A stretch of 64,000 nt of DNA. Origin: Actinomyces sp. oral taxon 170 str. F0386. GTDB taxonomy: Bacteria; Actinomycetota; Actinomycetes; Actinomycetales; Actinomycetaceae. The position numbers and the translations under genes are program-made. The notes beneath the pieces are model-generated. The model had not been told where the DNA came from, made no database searches, and was given only the letters and a program-made list of their open reading frames with translations. The first letter of the stretch is position 1. Each line of letters begins with the position of its first letter. The stretch covers positions 186,001 through 250,000 of the forward strand of contig NZ_GL882511.1 of assembly GCF_000195595.1 (NCBI RefSeq). Reading direction: 5' to 3'. This document shows positions 35,474-43,741 of this stretch, piece after piece.

Positions 35474-35682
35474 TGATGCGATATTCCGGTCGATAAGTGG
35501 CCTTCATAAGTGAAATACTCCCGGTCATCCGGTCCGGGACCCGGGTTCTTCGAGCCTTCTTCTGGATTTTGTTCAGGTCTCGGCCCGGTGTGCGACGGCC
35601 CTCTGTGCGCCCTCCCCGACGCCCACTCAGGCCCGGCTGCTCGGCCGGTGCCTTCCCCACGGCTGGAAGAGAACCCCTCACT

Positions 35683-37158
35683 ATGGATACGGATACGGCG
35701 TCACCGTCCTGGGGCACGACCCGGGTGGCTCAGGTACTCATCGCCCTGTGGTCGGTGGTGACAGTGGTGTGGGCTCTCCTCGACGCCGCCCTCCAACCGG
35801 AGCCACACATCGACTTCCTCGTCTATCGGGTCGGAGCCCAGCACCTCCTGACCGGTCAGCCGCTCTACGCCGGCCCCCTCGATACCGGGGTCCCCGGCTT
35901 CCTCATGTACTTCACCTACCCGCCCTTCGGCGCGGCTCTGCTCTCCGGCTCCGCCCTGGGCAGTCCGGCTCTGGCCGCCGCCGTCCACACCGTGGCCTCC
36001 CTGGTGGCGCTCTTCCTCCTGTCCTGGATCGTCGTGCGTCGCTGCGGCGGCGGGATCTGGACCGCTCTGGCGGCCGCCAACGCGATGAGTCTGCTCATGC
36101 CCGTGATCTCGCACCTGACGTGGGGCCAGGTCGGGCTCTTCCTCATCGCCCTGCTGACTGCCGACTGGCTTCCCCGCCGGACCCCCTGGCCGCGTGGTCT
36201 GCTGACCGGCGTCGCCATCGCCATCAAGCTCACCCCCGCGGTCTTCCTGCTGCTGCCACTGCTCCGGCGCGACTGGCGGGCTCTACTCGTCTCACTGGCC
36301 AGCGCCGCCTCCTGCACCGGTATCGGATTCCTCATCGCCCCCAGGGAGTCGCTGACCTTCTGGGGCTCGGCCATGTGGGACTCCACCCGGGTGGCCTCCA
36401 CCTGGTGGGACACCGAGAACCAGTCGCTGCGCGGACTGCTCTCCCGGATACTGCCGGCCTCCCAGTCATCGATCGTCTGGCTGGTACTGGCCGTCGGTGT
36501 CGTCATCGTCATCGCCGGGCAGACCGCGCGCCTGACCCACCGCGGCGACGACCTGCTCGCCTTCAGCGTCATGGGCCTCATCGCCCCCGTCGTCTCGCCG
36601 GTGGCGTGGGTGCACCACTGGGTCTTCGCCCTCCCCCTCATCATGACTCTCACGTGGAGGGTCGTCGTCGGACTCGCATCCGGTGCGCGCAGCCCCGGGT
36701 GGGACCTCGAGTGCCTGGCGGCGGCGGGCAGCGTCGTCGTCATGATCATCGCCCCCGCGCACTTCCCCGACGACCTTGTGCGCTACGACTCGCCCCGGTG
36801 GAACCTGCTCGCAGTACTGGCCTCCGGTGCCTACGTCTACTGGACCGCCGCTGTACTGGTTGTCGTGACCCGGCTGAACGCGAACGCCGGTCAGGGCGGC
36901 AGGGGAGGCTCGCGATCTGGCGAGGGACGTCCGCTGGCCGGTGGCGCTGGATCGTCGCAGACAGGCCCGAGCCCTCTGCCTCGGCTGGAGCGGCCGCCCG
37001 TCCGCCAGCCCGTGGCCGCCGTCGTTCGGCGTACGGGCGGCCCACTGCGCAGAGGCAGGCTTCGCCGGGCCTCACGGGGGAGACCTCCCCGGTTGACGTC
37101 GCTGCGTACGCAGGCCGGTCCCGGTGCAGGTACGGTGAGGCGCTATGAGACGACTTGA
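35683..37158 (+). CDS. GT87-family (DUF2029) polyprenyl-phosphomannose-dependent mannosyltransferase-like protein
   Basis: 491 residues with about ten transmembrane segments. The first outside loop has PEPHIDFLVYRVGAQHLL followed by LYFTYPPFGA-type residues (MYFTYPPFGAALL), the GT87 signature with its conserved aspartate, as in PimE and relatives. It should transfer mannose (or another hexose) from a polyprenyl phosphate on the outer face. The membrane part ends near residue 395; the remaining 95 residues are glycine, proline and arginine-rich and overlap the start of manA by 14 bases, so the tail runs through the manA promoter. Start: ATG at 35683, first residues MDTDTASPSWGTT. Confidence 0.75.
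   Translation: MDTDTASPSWGTTRVAQVLIALWSVVTVVWALLDAALQPEPHIDFLVYRVGAQHLLTGQPLYAGPLDTGVPGFLMYFTYPPFGAALLSGSALGSPALAAAVHTVASLVALFLLSWIVVRRCGGGIWTALAAANAMSLLMPVISHLTWGQVGLFLIALLTADWLPRRTPWPRGLLTGVAIAIKLTPAVFLLLPLLRRDWRALLVSLASAASCTGIGFLIAPRESLTFWGSAMWDSTRVASTWWDTENQSLRGLLSRILPASQSSIVWLVLAVGVVIVIAGQTARLTHRGDDLLAFSVMGLIAPVVSPVAWVHHWVFALPLIMTLTWRVVVGLASGARSPGWDLECLAAAGSVVVMIIAPAHFPDDLVRYDSPRWNLLAVLASGAYVYWTAAVLVVVTRLNANAGQGGRGGSRSGEGRPLAGGAGSSQTGPSPLPRLERPPVRQPVAAVVRRTGGPLRRGRLRRASRGRPPRLTSLRTQAGPGAGTVRRYETT
37131..37136 (+). promoter_or_regulatory. Candidate -10 TACGGT before manA
   Basis: TACGGT ends 8 bases before the manA ATG and lies within the coding tail of the preceding gene. GAGG between them could also act as a ribosome site, so leaderless initiation is only one reading. 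Confidence 0.3.
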
Positions 37159-38335
37159 GCCAGCGCGTCAGCAGTACGCCTGGGGGTCCACCGCCGCCAT
37201 ACCCGCGCTCCTGGGCGTGGCCGACGACGGTGCCCCCTGGGCCGAGGCCTGGTACGGCGCCCACCCGGCCGGGCCGGCTCAGGTCGCCGAAGGCGACGCC
37301 CTGTCCGCCCTCATCGACGCCGAGCCCGAGCGTCTCCTGGGCGAGGACATCATCTGGCGCTTCGGGCGCCGGCTACCCTTCCTCCTCAAGCTCATTGCGC
37401 CCGAGCGGCCCCTGTCCCTCCAGGTCCACCCCAGCCAGACACAGGCGGCCGAGGGCTACGCCCTGGAGGACGAGGCTGGTATCGCCCTGGACCACCCCTC
37501 CCGCAACTACAAGGACACCAACCACAAGCCGGAGATGGTCCTGGCCCTCACACGCTTCCAGGCCGTCGCCGGGTTCCGGGCCCCGCGCCGCGCCGTCGAG
37601 GTCCTCGCCGGGCTGGACAGCGCCCTGGCCCGACGGATGCGTCGCACTCTGCGCCTCAACCCCACCCGGTACGGCATCCGGCAGGTCTTCTCCGACGTCG
37701 TCTCGGCCGCCACCCGCCCGAGCCCGCAGGAGATCGACGAGCTCGTCACCGAGATCACGGCCCGCTTCGAGGCTGGTACCTCCCCCTCCCTGCGCGTGGA
37801 CTCCAACGTCCTGAAGATGGCTGGCACCTTCCCCGGCGACCCGGGTATCGCCGCCGCGCTCCTGCTCAACCCCGTCACCCTCCAGCCGGGCGAGGCGATG
37901 TTCGTGCCCGCGGGCAGCATCCACGCCTACATCTCGGGTCTGGGGGTGGAGGTCATGGCCTCCTCGGACAACGTGCTGCGCGCCGGGCTGACGGCCAAGC
38001 ACATCGACGTGCCCGAGATGTTGGCCTGCGTCGACTACGTGGCGGCGCCCCCGGTGCGGCCGGCGCCCGAGTACCTCTCGCGCGCCACTCGCGCCTACTA
38101 CGCGCCGGTGGACGACTTCGAGCTCATGGTCACCACCGTGGTGGCCGCCGACGGACGTCTGCCGGTCCCTGGGCGCGGCCCGCGTATCCTTCTGGCCGTC
38201 GAAGGGGCCATGACCCTGGTGACTCAGGCCGGCTCGCAGACCCTCGCCCAGGGCGAGGCCGTGTTCGTCGGCGCCGACGAGCGAGGCCTGTCCGTTGAGG
38301 GGGAGGGGACTCTCATCCAGGCCGACGTTCCCTGA
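37145..38335 (+). CDS. manA: Mannose-6-phosphate isomerase, class I
   Basis: 396 residues, type I phosphomannose isomerase of the cupin family. Zinc-site motifs are present in order: SLQVHPSQTQA, then YKDTNHKPEMVLAL and, later, MFVPAGSIHAYISG. It interconverts fructose 6-phosphate and mannose 6-phosphate and so feeds GDP-mannose and polyprenyl-phosphomannose for cell-envelope glycans. It overlaps the GT87 gene by 14 bases, which points to coupled expression with a mannosyltransferase. The neighbouring TIGR03089 gene and whiB2 block are the usual actinobacterial surroundings. Confidence 0.95.
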   Translation: MRRLEPARQQYAWGSTAAIPALLGVADDGAPWAEAWYGAHPAGPAQVAEGDALSALIDAEPERLLGEDIIWRFGRRLPFLLKLIAPERPLSLQVHPSQTQAAEGYALEDEAGIALDHPSRNYKDTNHKPEMVLALTRFQAVAGFRAPRRAVEVLAGLDSALARRMRRTLRLNPTRYGIRQVFSDVVSAATRPSPQEIDELVTEITARFEAGTSPSLRVDSNVLKMAGTFPGDPGIAAALLLNPVTLQPGEAMFVPAGSIHAYISGLGVEVMASSDNVLRAGLTAKHIDVPEMLACVDYVAAPPVRPAPEYLSRATRAYYAPVDDFELMVTTVVAADGRLPVPGRGPRILLAVEGAMTLVTQAGSQTLAQGEAVFVGADERGLSVEGEGTLIQADVP

Positions 38336-38349
38336 CGGTGCGCCGGTGC

Positions 38350-39162
38350 TCAGTCGGTCCGCGGCTCGGTGATGCCCTCCTGACGGATCGCGGACGCGGC
38401 GACGTCGTCGCCCGCCTCGGGGGTGAGGACCACCGCCGTGCGCCCGGCGCGCCAGGCTACCAGCACCTCCTGGAGCGCCTGAGCGGTCCTGGAGCGTCGG
38501 ACCAGGGTGGCCCGTACAGTCTGGCCCTCAGAGCCGGTGGCAGCGGCCTCGACCCGGGTGGCCAGCTCGCAGCGTGTCAGGGTGGTGGGCTCTGCGCCGT
38601 CTGACGCTCCGTCCTGCGCCCCGGCGGCAGTGAGGCCAGTGGCGAGGTCGGTGAGGCAGGGCATGTCGGTGGGGACGCCGACCGGTGTGAATCGGTCGGG
38701 GTAGGACATGAGGTCCGCGGCGCCGTCGAGCACGAGGGCGGGTAGCTCACCCGGCCAGCGCAGCGCCAGGGAGGCAGCCGGGATGAGCACCTGAACCTCT
38801 GCCGAGTCACACAGGTCCTCAGGTGTGAAGGCCACACTCAGCTCGGGGCTCAAGCCGGCGGTATCGATCTCCTCAGTACGTCCCAGGAGCACGGTCCGTC
38901 CCGCCAGCCACGCCCCGCAGGCCCATGCCACCGTCCGCCAGTGCGGTGGGAGCCCTACATGAACTCCGTCACCCTGGTCGGACTCCACTGTGATCAATCC
39001 CGCTATTTTTGCCAACCACATGGACAGAACGTGTCCGGTCAACTCGACTCGCTCATCAGTTCCATAACAATTCAGCCACGGTCTGTCGGCGTCGTGAGGG
39101 CCGGGAAACAGGGTTAGCAGGGGGTCGTGCATGGCTCCAGATTGAAGCAGATCTACTGACAT
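38350..39162 (-). CDS. TIGR03089 family protein
   Basis: 270 residues. It has the look of the actinobacterial TIGR03089 family, distant relatives of the N-terminal part of AMP-dependent ligases (RPWLNCYGTDERVELTG, then VGLPPHWRTVAWACGAWLAG), but without the complete ATP-binding signature of active ligases. Function is unknown. Start: ATG at 39162 or 39132; the second has GGAG only 2 bases away and the first has no clear site, so the longer form is kept with caution. It is convergent with manA, only 14 bp away, and divergent from whiB2. Confidence 0.75.
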   Translation of the reverse strand: MSVDLLQSGAMHDPLLTLFPGPHDADRPWLNCYGTDERVELTGHVLSMWLAKIAGLITVESDQGDGVHVGLPPHWRTVAWACGAWLAGRTVLLGRTEEIDTAGLSPELSVAFTPEDLCDSAEVQVLIPAASLALRWPGELPALVLDGAADLMSYPDRFTPVGVPTDMPCLTDLATGLTAAGAQDGASDGAEPTTLTRCELATRVEAAATGSEGQTVRATLVRRSRTAQALQEVLVAWRAGRTAVVLTPEAGDDVAASAIRQEGITEPRTD

Positions 39163-39230
39163 TCAGGAATCTTTCTGGTAATGTCCAGCCGGTCGGGTCA
39201 ATGTGAAATCGTGCGTCAGAGGCCCTGAAG

Positions 39231-39241
39231 TTTCCAGGAAA
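39231..39241 (+). promoter_or_regulatory. Short dyad TTTCCAGGAAA upstream of whiB2
   Basis: A perfect 5-bp dyad around a central A. It shares the TTCC/GGAA half-sites with the longer palindrome 100 bp downstream, so both could be bound by one regulator. Confidence 0.3.
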
Positions 39242-39330
39242 ATCACGCTCCTCCCTGCTGTCAGGCAGGCCGCGGGCACCTCCCAGGAGATTTGTAGGAA
39301 GTCAACATATGGTGGCAACCAGATGGGGTT

Positions 39331-39352
39331 ATTCCTTGAGATATCAAGGAAT
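39331..39352 (+). promoter_or_regulatory. 22-bp palindrome upstream of whiB2
   Basis: ATTCCTTGA (39331-39339) and TCAAGGAAT (39344-39352) flank GATA with perfect symmetry. It is 42 bp before the -35 box of whiB2, a typical activator or repressor site. It is AT-richer than the genome and not followed by features of a terminator. Confidence 0.55.
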
Positions 39353-39393
39353 GGTGTCGACGGTAACGAGAGGGTGAACTTTCCCTCGCCGGC

Positions 39394-39423
39394 TTGACTG
39401 GCCTTGTCTCACACGCATGTAAT
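39394..39423 (+). promoter_or_regulatory. whiB2 promoter: TTGACT - 18 bp - TGTAAT
   Basis: TTGACT (39394-39399) and TGTAAT (39418-39423) are 18 bp apart, 39 bases before the ATG. It is among the best sigma-70-type matches in the window. The whole 299-bp gap 39163-39461 is AT-richer than the genes around it and holds no other gene. Confidence 0.55.
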
Positions 39424-39461
39424 TCTTACTGGCAAGAAGCTCGGATCGAAGGGAGGCCGGC

Positions 39462-39782
39462 ATGTGGAACATCCTCGGCGACGGCCCGCTCAAGCAGCCG
39501 GAGGAGCCTGACGCAGAGGTCCTGTCGCTCCTCTTCGGTGGTGGTGACGACGTCGATGAAGGCCCTCTGGCGTGGCAGGAGCGCGCGCTGTGCGCTCAGA
39601 CGGACCCGGAGGCGTTCTTCCCTGAGAAGGGTGGTTCCACACGCGAGGCCAAGCGAGTCTGCGCGACCTGCGAGGTTCGTGAGGAGTGCCTCGAGTACGC
39701 CCTCGCCAACGACGAACGCTTCGGTATCTGGGGCGGCATGTCGGAGCGCGAACGGCGCAAGCTCAAGCGTCGCGCAGTATGA
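39462..39782 (+). CDS. whiB2: WhiB-family iron-sulfur transcription factor (WhiB2/WhmD type)
   Basis: 106 residues. The four cluster-binding cysteines are Cys44, Cys67, Cys70 and Cys76 (C-x22-C-x2-C-x5-C), followed by the GIWGG turn (88-92) and a basic tail ERERRKLKRRA. WhiB proteins hold a 4Fe-4S cluster and partner with the primary sigma factor. The acidic N-terminus and the genomic place beside manA and DUF3499 point to the WhiB2 group, which controls septation and wall genes in other actinobacteria. GGGAGG lies 6 bases before the ATG. The stop overlaps the start of the large glycosyltransferase (ATGA), so the regulator and a wall-glycan enzyme are translated together. Confidence 0.93.
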   Translation: MWNILGDGPLKQPEEPDAEVLSLLFGGGDDVDEGPLAWQERALCAQTDPEAFFPEKGGSTREAKRVCATCEVREECLEYALANDERFGIWGGMSERERRKLKRRAV

Positions 39783-42700
39783 CCCGCGCCGGCTCCGCAC
39801 AGGGAGCCAGTCGGGTAGGAGCCCTGGCCGTCGTCGTGTCGGCCGGGGCGAGCCCGTTTCTGGCGCAGACACTGACCGCCGTCTCCTCCCAGACCTGCCC
39901 GCCCGACGTCGTCCTCGTCGTCGACGTCGCCTCGCGAGCCAACGGACTGGGGGACGGGACCCCGATCGAGGAGCTCGTCGAGGGCTCGGGGCTCGGTGCC
40001 GTCACGGCGGTGCGCGTCGTACGGGTCAAGGAGGCCAAGAGCTTCGGGGACGCCGTCGCCCGAGGGCTGGCCGCCTACGCCGAGCTCGTCGCCGCCGGCA
40101 ACCGCAAACGTCGTGGCGCAGAGGCGGACGATGGCGCGGGCGGCTCGGACACTGACGGCGGCTCGAGCGCTTCACGCACCTCCGTGCGCGACCTTCTGCT
40201 GACCGGCTCCGGTCCCATCACCGGTCCCACCGGTGCGCTCTCGCCGATCACGTCCTACGAGCAGCAGCTCGTGGCCCCGGCTGAAGCCTCCCAGGAGGTG
40301 CCGGAGCACCAGGTGTGGTTCTGGCTCCTCCATGACGACTCCGCCCCCGAGCGGGACTGCCTCGAGCAGCTCCTCACCGCTGCGACCAACGCTCGCTCCG
40401 TGGGGATCGTCGGCCCCAAGCAGGTGGGCTGGGACAACCCCGAGCTGCTCCTGGAGGTCGGGCTGCGCGCCACCGCGTCGGCCCGGAGGGCCAACGACAT
40501 CGTTCCCGGCGAGGTCGACCAGGGACAGCACGACGACCGCAGCGACGTTCTGGCCGTGGGGACGGCCGGTGCCCTCATCGACCGCGCCGTATGGGAGGAG
40601 GTCGGTGGCATTGCCCCGTGGCTCGGTCCCTTCGGTGACGGCCTGGAGCTCTCCCGCGCCGCGCGCCTGGCCGGATACCGGGTCATCGTCGAGCCCACCG
40701 CCGTCATCCGTCACCGCCGGGCCTCCTACCAGGGGCTGCGCCGGCCTGCCCACGTCTCCCACTCCTCCCGGCCCGAGGCCCGCAGCGACGCCGAGGCCAT
40801 TGAGGTTCATCTCCCCGAGCCCGATCCGGAGCGGTCCTTCCGTGCTCGACGCAGTGCCCAGCTCACCAACTGGGCGGCGTTCTCGTCCCGGCCCATCGGC
40901 CTGCTGCTGACCTGGTTCGTCATCCTCGGGGCGATGCGCGCCGTGTGGAGGCTCGCCTCCAAGGCGCCGGCGCTCGCCCGCGACGAGCTCGGTGCGGCCC
41001 TGGCCGTGGCCGGCCGTGGCCGACGGGTCAAGGCGGCCAGACGCCGGCTCGCCCGGCACGCCAAGGTGCCCGCCTCCGCGCTGGGACGCCTGTACGCCAC
41101 CCCGGCGGAGATCCGGGGGGTACGTCGTGACCGTACCCGCCAGGAGCGTGAGCGCCGTGCACGTGAAGCAGCTCCCAGTGAGCTCGAGCTACGTGAGCTG
41201 GCTGCCCTGGCCCGCAGCCGACGTCGGGCCCTGAGCGCCGTCATCGTGCTGGTCCTGGCGCTGAGCGCCTACGGCCTGTCCCGGCTGCTGCTCACCCGCT
41301 CGATCACCGGCGGGGCTCTGCCCCTGTTCAGCGGCGGTTGGCGACAGATGTGGGACACCGCCTGGAGCACCTGGATCGCCGCCGGTGACGGCTACCCGGG
41401 GGGCATCACCCCGTTGCTGGCCATTCTGGCCGCGCCGACCGCGCTGGGTCGGTTCGTCGGGCTCGGGGCCGGTTCCCTCGTCAGCGCTCTGGTGCTCCTG
41501 GCCGTTCCACTCGCCGCCCTGGGAGCCTGGTTCGCCGCTGGAACCATGACCCGCAAAGTCACCCTGCGGGCCTGGGCCGCACTCGTGTGGGCCCTGGCCC
41601 CCAGCGTTCTCCTGGCTCTGGGACAGGGGCGCCTCGGTGCGCTGCTGGTCCACCTCGTCCTCCCCTGGGGGCTGCTGGCCCTGGCCCGTGCCGTGGGCGC
41701 CGACCGGCGAGACCTCGTCCTGTCTGGACTCGTAGGAGCCCACCTGCTCACTGACGAGGAGCGTGCCGAGCTCGACCGCTTCTCCGCTGAGAAGGTCACC
41801 GACCTCGCCCATCTCGACGAGGAGGCGCAGGCGGCGGCGAGTGCCGAGGACGCGGCTGATGCCGATGACGGGGCCCGCGACCCCGGAGGCGGTGATGAAG
41901 CCCAGGAGAGCTTCCGCGAGAGCAATGAGCCCGATCATGTCTCCGACGCTTCCGACTCGGCGGACGGCGAGACCGCGGCCGACCCGCCTCGGGCCGAGAA
42001 GTACGGCTACGGGTCGGCTACGGCGGCCGCTGTCGCCGGTCTGCTGCTGAGTGTCGTCGTCGCGGCCGTTCCTGCCACCGCGGCCGTGCTGGCCGTCATC
42101 ATTCTGCTGCTGTCCGTGACGACCCGGCGCGGGTTCAAGCTCATCCTCACCCTCGTGCCCATGGTGGTCACCGCCGCCCCGGCCTGGTGGGGCGCATGGC
42201 GGCTGGGGCAGAGGACCGGCTGGGCCGAGGGCCTCCGACTGCTGCTGACTGACATCGGTCTGCCCGTCTCCGCGCCGACACCGAGCAGCCTCGACCTGCT
42301 CGCCGGCTCGCCGATAGCCATGGACGCCATGACCGGCTCCGGGGCCCTGAGCGTCCTGGTCCGGGTACTGCTCCTGCTCGTCCCGGTCCTTGGCGTCATC
42401 GGCCTGTTCGTCTCCCGGCGCGTGCGGGTGGCGCGCACCGGTATCCTCCTGGCCCTGGGGGGCCTGATCCTGGCGGGGGTCTCGCTGCGCACGCCCACCG
42501 GTCTGGGCGGTGACGTCACCGGGGCCGGACTGGCTCCCGTCGACGGATGGGCCGGGGCCGGGACCTCCCTGGCGCTGAGCGGCTTCCTCGCCGCGGCCCT
42601 GCCCGCCGGTGAGGCCGTCTGGAGCATGATCGGACAGCATCCCACCGGTGGCCGCACGGCGGCGGTCAGGAGCCGAGAGGGCGCCAAGGCTTCCGATGTC

Positions 42701-43741
42701 TCCTCTGCGCTGTCCGTGCTGCCGGCACTGTCCGGCGGTGGCACGCGGCGGCTGAGGACGACCTTCGTGGCTGCTGCCTGCCTCATTCTGCTCGCTCCGG
42801 TGACGGTCGGCGCCATCTGGTCCCACCAGGCCCACCGCGGCAGCAATCATCAGGTCCTGGCGCTGCACCCCGTCACCCAGCAGGTCCCCCTCATCGCCGA
42901 GCAGTTCCAGAGCTCGGGAACGGCCGGTCGGGTTCTCAGGCTCACCTCCACCTCCGAGGGGCTTCAGGCCACGATCTGGCGTGGGCCCGGTACCCAGGTC
43001 AGCGACGTCCTGCCAGGTGTGGTCAACGCCGAGGCGCGCAGCCGTGCCGCAGGCGCCCTGACCGACCCCGCCCTCAAGCCCACTGCCGGACGCAGGACGG
43101 AGTTCCGCACCGCCCCCACGGGCCAGAGCCTTGTTCTGGAGGACCCGGCCGACGCCGAGCTCGCCCAGATCGTCACGCGAGCCACCGCCGGGCAGGACAA
43201 GCAGGTCGCCGATGACCTGGCGGCCCACGGCATCGCCGTCGTCCTGCTCACCGACAAGGAGGCAGACGCCGTCACCGCAGAGGCCCGTGTGGGCCTGACC
43301 TCCACGCCCGGCCTGGAGCAGCTCGCCCAGACCGCCTCGGGCAACTCCTGGCGCGTCACCTCCTCGGCACATCCCGACTCGTCCCGACTCAGCCTCATCG
43401 ACGCGGGCGGAGAGGTCACCTCGGTCGCCTCCACCGGTGCCGGTTCCGGGACCCGCACGCGTATCCCGGCCGGCTCGGGCACCCGCACCCTCGTCATGGT
43501 GGAGCGGGCCGACGCCGGCTGGAGGGCCACCCTCGACGGTCGTCCTCTCCAACCCACCACGGTTCCCGCCCAGGACGGCAGCTGGAAGCAGGGCTTCGCC
43601 GTCGGCGCCGAGAGCGGGGAGCTGGTCATCACCCACACCCGCAGGTCCACTGCCGCCGCCACCTACGTGATCTGGGCCGTCTGGGCCCTGACCCTCGTGG
43701 CGGCGCTGCCTCTGCGACGCGGAAAGGAAATGGCCTCATGA
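39779..43741 (+). CDS. Large polytopic GT2 glycosyltransferase
   Basis: 1320 residues. Residues 1-330 are a family 2 glycosyltransferase (GALAVVVSAGASPFLAQTL, PDVVLVVDVASRANG, WFWLLHDDSAPERDCLEQLL with the DD motif, and a late RLAGYRVIVEPTAVIRHRR). One membrane segment follows, then from about residue 485 a region of more than ten segments. An acidic cytoplasmic insertion of about 90 residues (around 655-745) and an external C-terminal domain of about 280 residues are present before the last segment. The combination is known beside WhiB2 in many actinobacteria, where it is thought to work on the cell envelope. Coupled at both ends by ATGA overlaps. Confidence 0.88.
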   Translation: MTRAGSAQGASRVGALAVVVSAGASPFLAQTLTAVSSQTCPPDVVLVVDVASRANGLGDGTPIEELVEGSGLGAVTAVRVVRVKEAKSFGDAVARGLAAYAELVAAGNRKRRGAEADDGAGGSDTDGGSSASRTSVRDLLLTGSGPITGPTGALSPITSYEQQLVAPAEASQEVPEHQVWFWLLHDDSAPERDCLEQLLTAATNARSVGIVGPKQVGWDNPELLLEVGLRATASARRANDIVPGEVDQGQHDDRSDVLAVGTAGALIDRAVWEEVGGIAPWLGPFGDGLELSRAARLAGYRVIVEPTAVIRHRRASYQGLRRPAHVSHSSRPEARSDAEAIEVHLPEPDPERSFRARRSAQLTNWAAFSSRPIGLLLTWFVILGAMRAVWRLASKAPALARDELGAALAVAGRGRRVKAARRRLARHAKVPASALGRLYATPAEIRGVRRDRTRQERERRAREAAPSELELRELAALARSRRRALSAVIVLVLALSAYGLSRLLLTRSITGGALPLFSGGWRQMWDTAWSTWIAAGDGYPGGITPLLAILAAPTALGRFVGLGAGSLVSALVLLAVPLAALGAWFAAGTMTRKVTLRAWAALVWALAPSVLLALGQGRLGALLVHLVLPWGLLALARAVGADRRDLVLSGLVGAHLLTDEERAELDRFSAEKVTDLAHLDEEAQAAASAEDAADADDGARDPGGGDEAQESFRESNEPDHVSDASDSADGETAADPPRAEKYGYGSATAAAVAGLLLSVVVAAVPATAAVLAVIILLLSVTTRRGFKLILTLVPMVVTAAPAWWGAWRLGQRTGWAEGLRLLLTDIGLPVSAPTPSSLDLLAGSPIAMDAMTGSGALSVLVRVLLLLVPVLGVIGLFVSRRVRVARTGILLALGGLILAGVSLRTPTGLGGDVTGAGLAPVDGWAGAGTSLALSGFLAAALPAGEAVWSMIGQHPTGGRTAAVRSREGAKASDVSSALSVLPALSGGGTRRLRTTFVAAACLILLAPVTVGAIWSHQAHRGSNHQVLALHPVTQQVPLIAEQFQSSGTAGRVLRLTSTSEGLQATIWRGPGTQVSDVLPGVVNAEARSRAAGALTDPALKPTAGRRTEFRTAPTGQSLVLEDPADAELAQIVTRATAGQDKQVADDLAAHGIAVVLLTDKEADAVTAEARVGLTSTPGLEQLAQTASGNSWRVTSSAHPDSSRLSLIDAGGEVTSVASTGAGSGTRTRIPAGSGTRTLVMVERADAGWRATLDGRPLQPTTVPAQDGSWKQGFAVGAESGELVITHTRRSTAAATYVIWAVWALTLVAALPLRRGKEMAS

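Larger units (their letters stand above)
35178..35682. other. 505-bp gene-free stretch between rmlC and the GT87 gene
   Basis: The first 130 bp hold two hairpins that end rmlC. From about 35400 to 35520 composition changes sharply to AT-rich, with a good -35/-10 pair at 35444-35473. The last 200 bp are GC-rich again and would be a long 5' leader of the GT87 gene. An in-frame GTG at 35497 could extend that protein by 62 arginine/proline-rich residues, which I consider less likely. No small gene or RNA is recognised. Confidence 0.5.

Noticed and set aside
41189-43636. Long open frame on the minus strand opposite the giant glycosyltransferase gene
   Set aside because: It is an antisense shadow caused by GC-rich third positions; the product is low-complexity Gly/Gln/Arg/Asp sequence without any family pattern, while the plus strand encodes clear domains.
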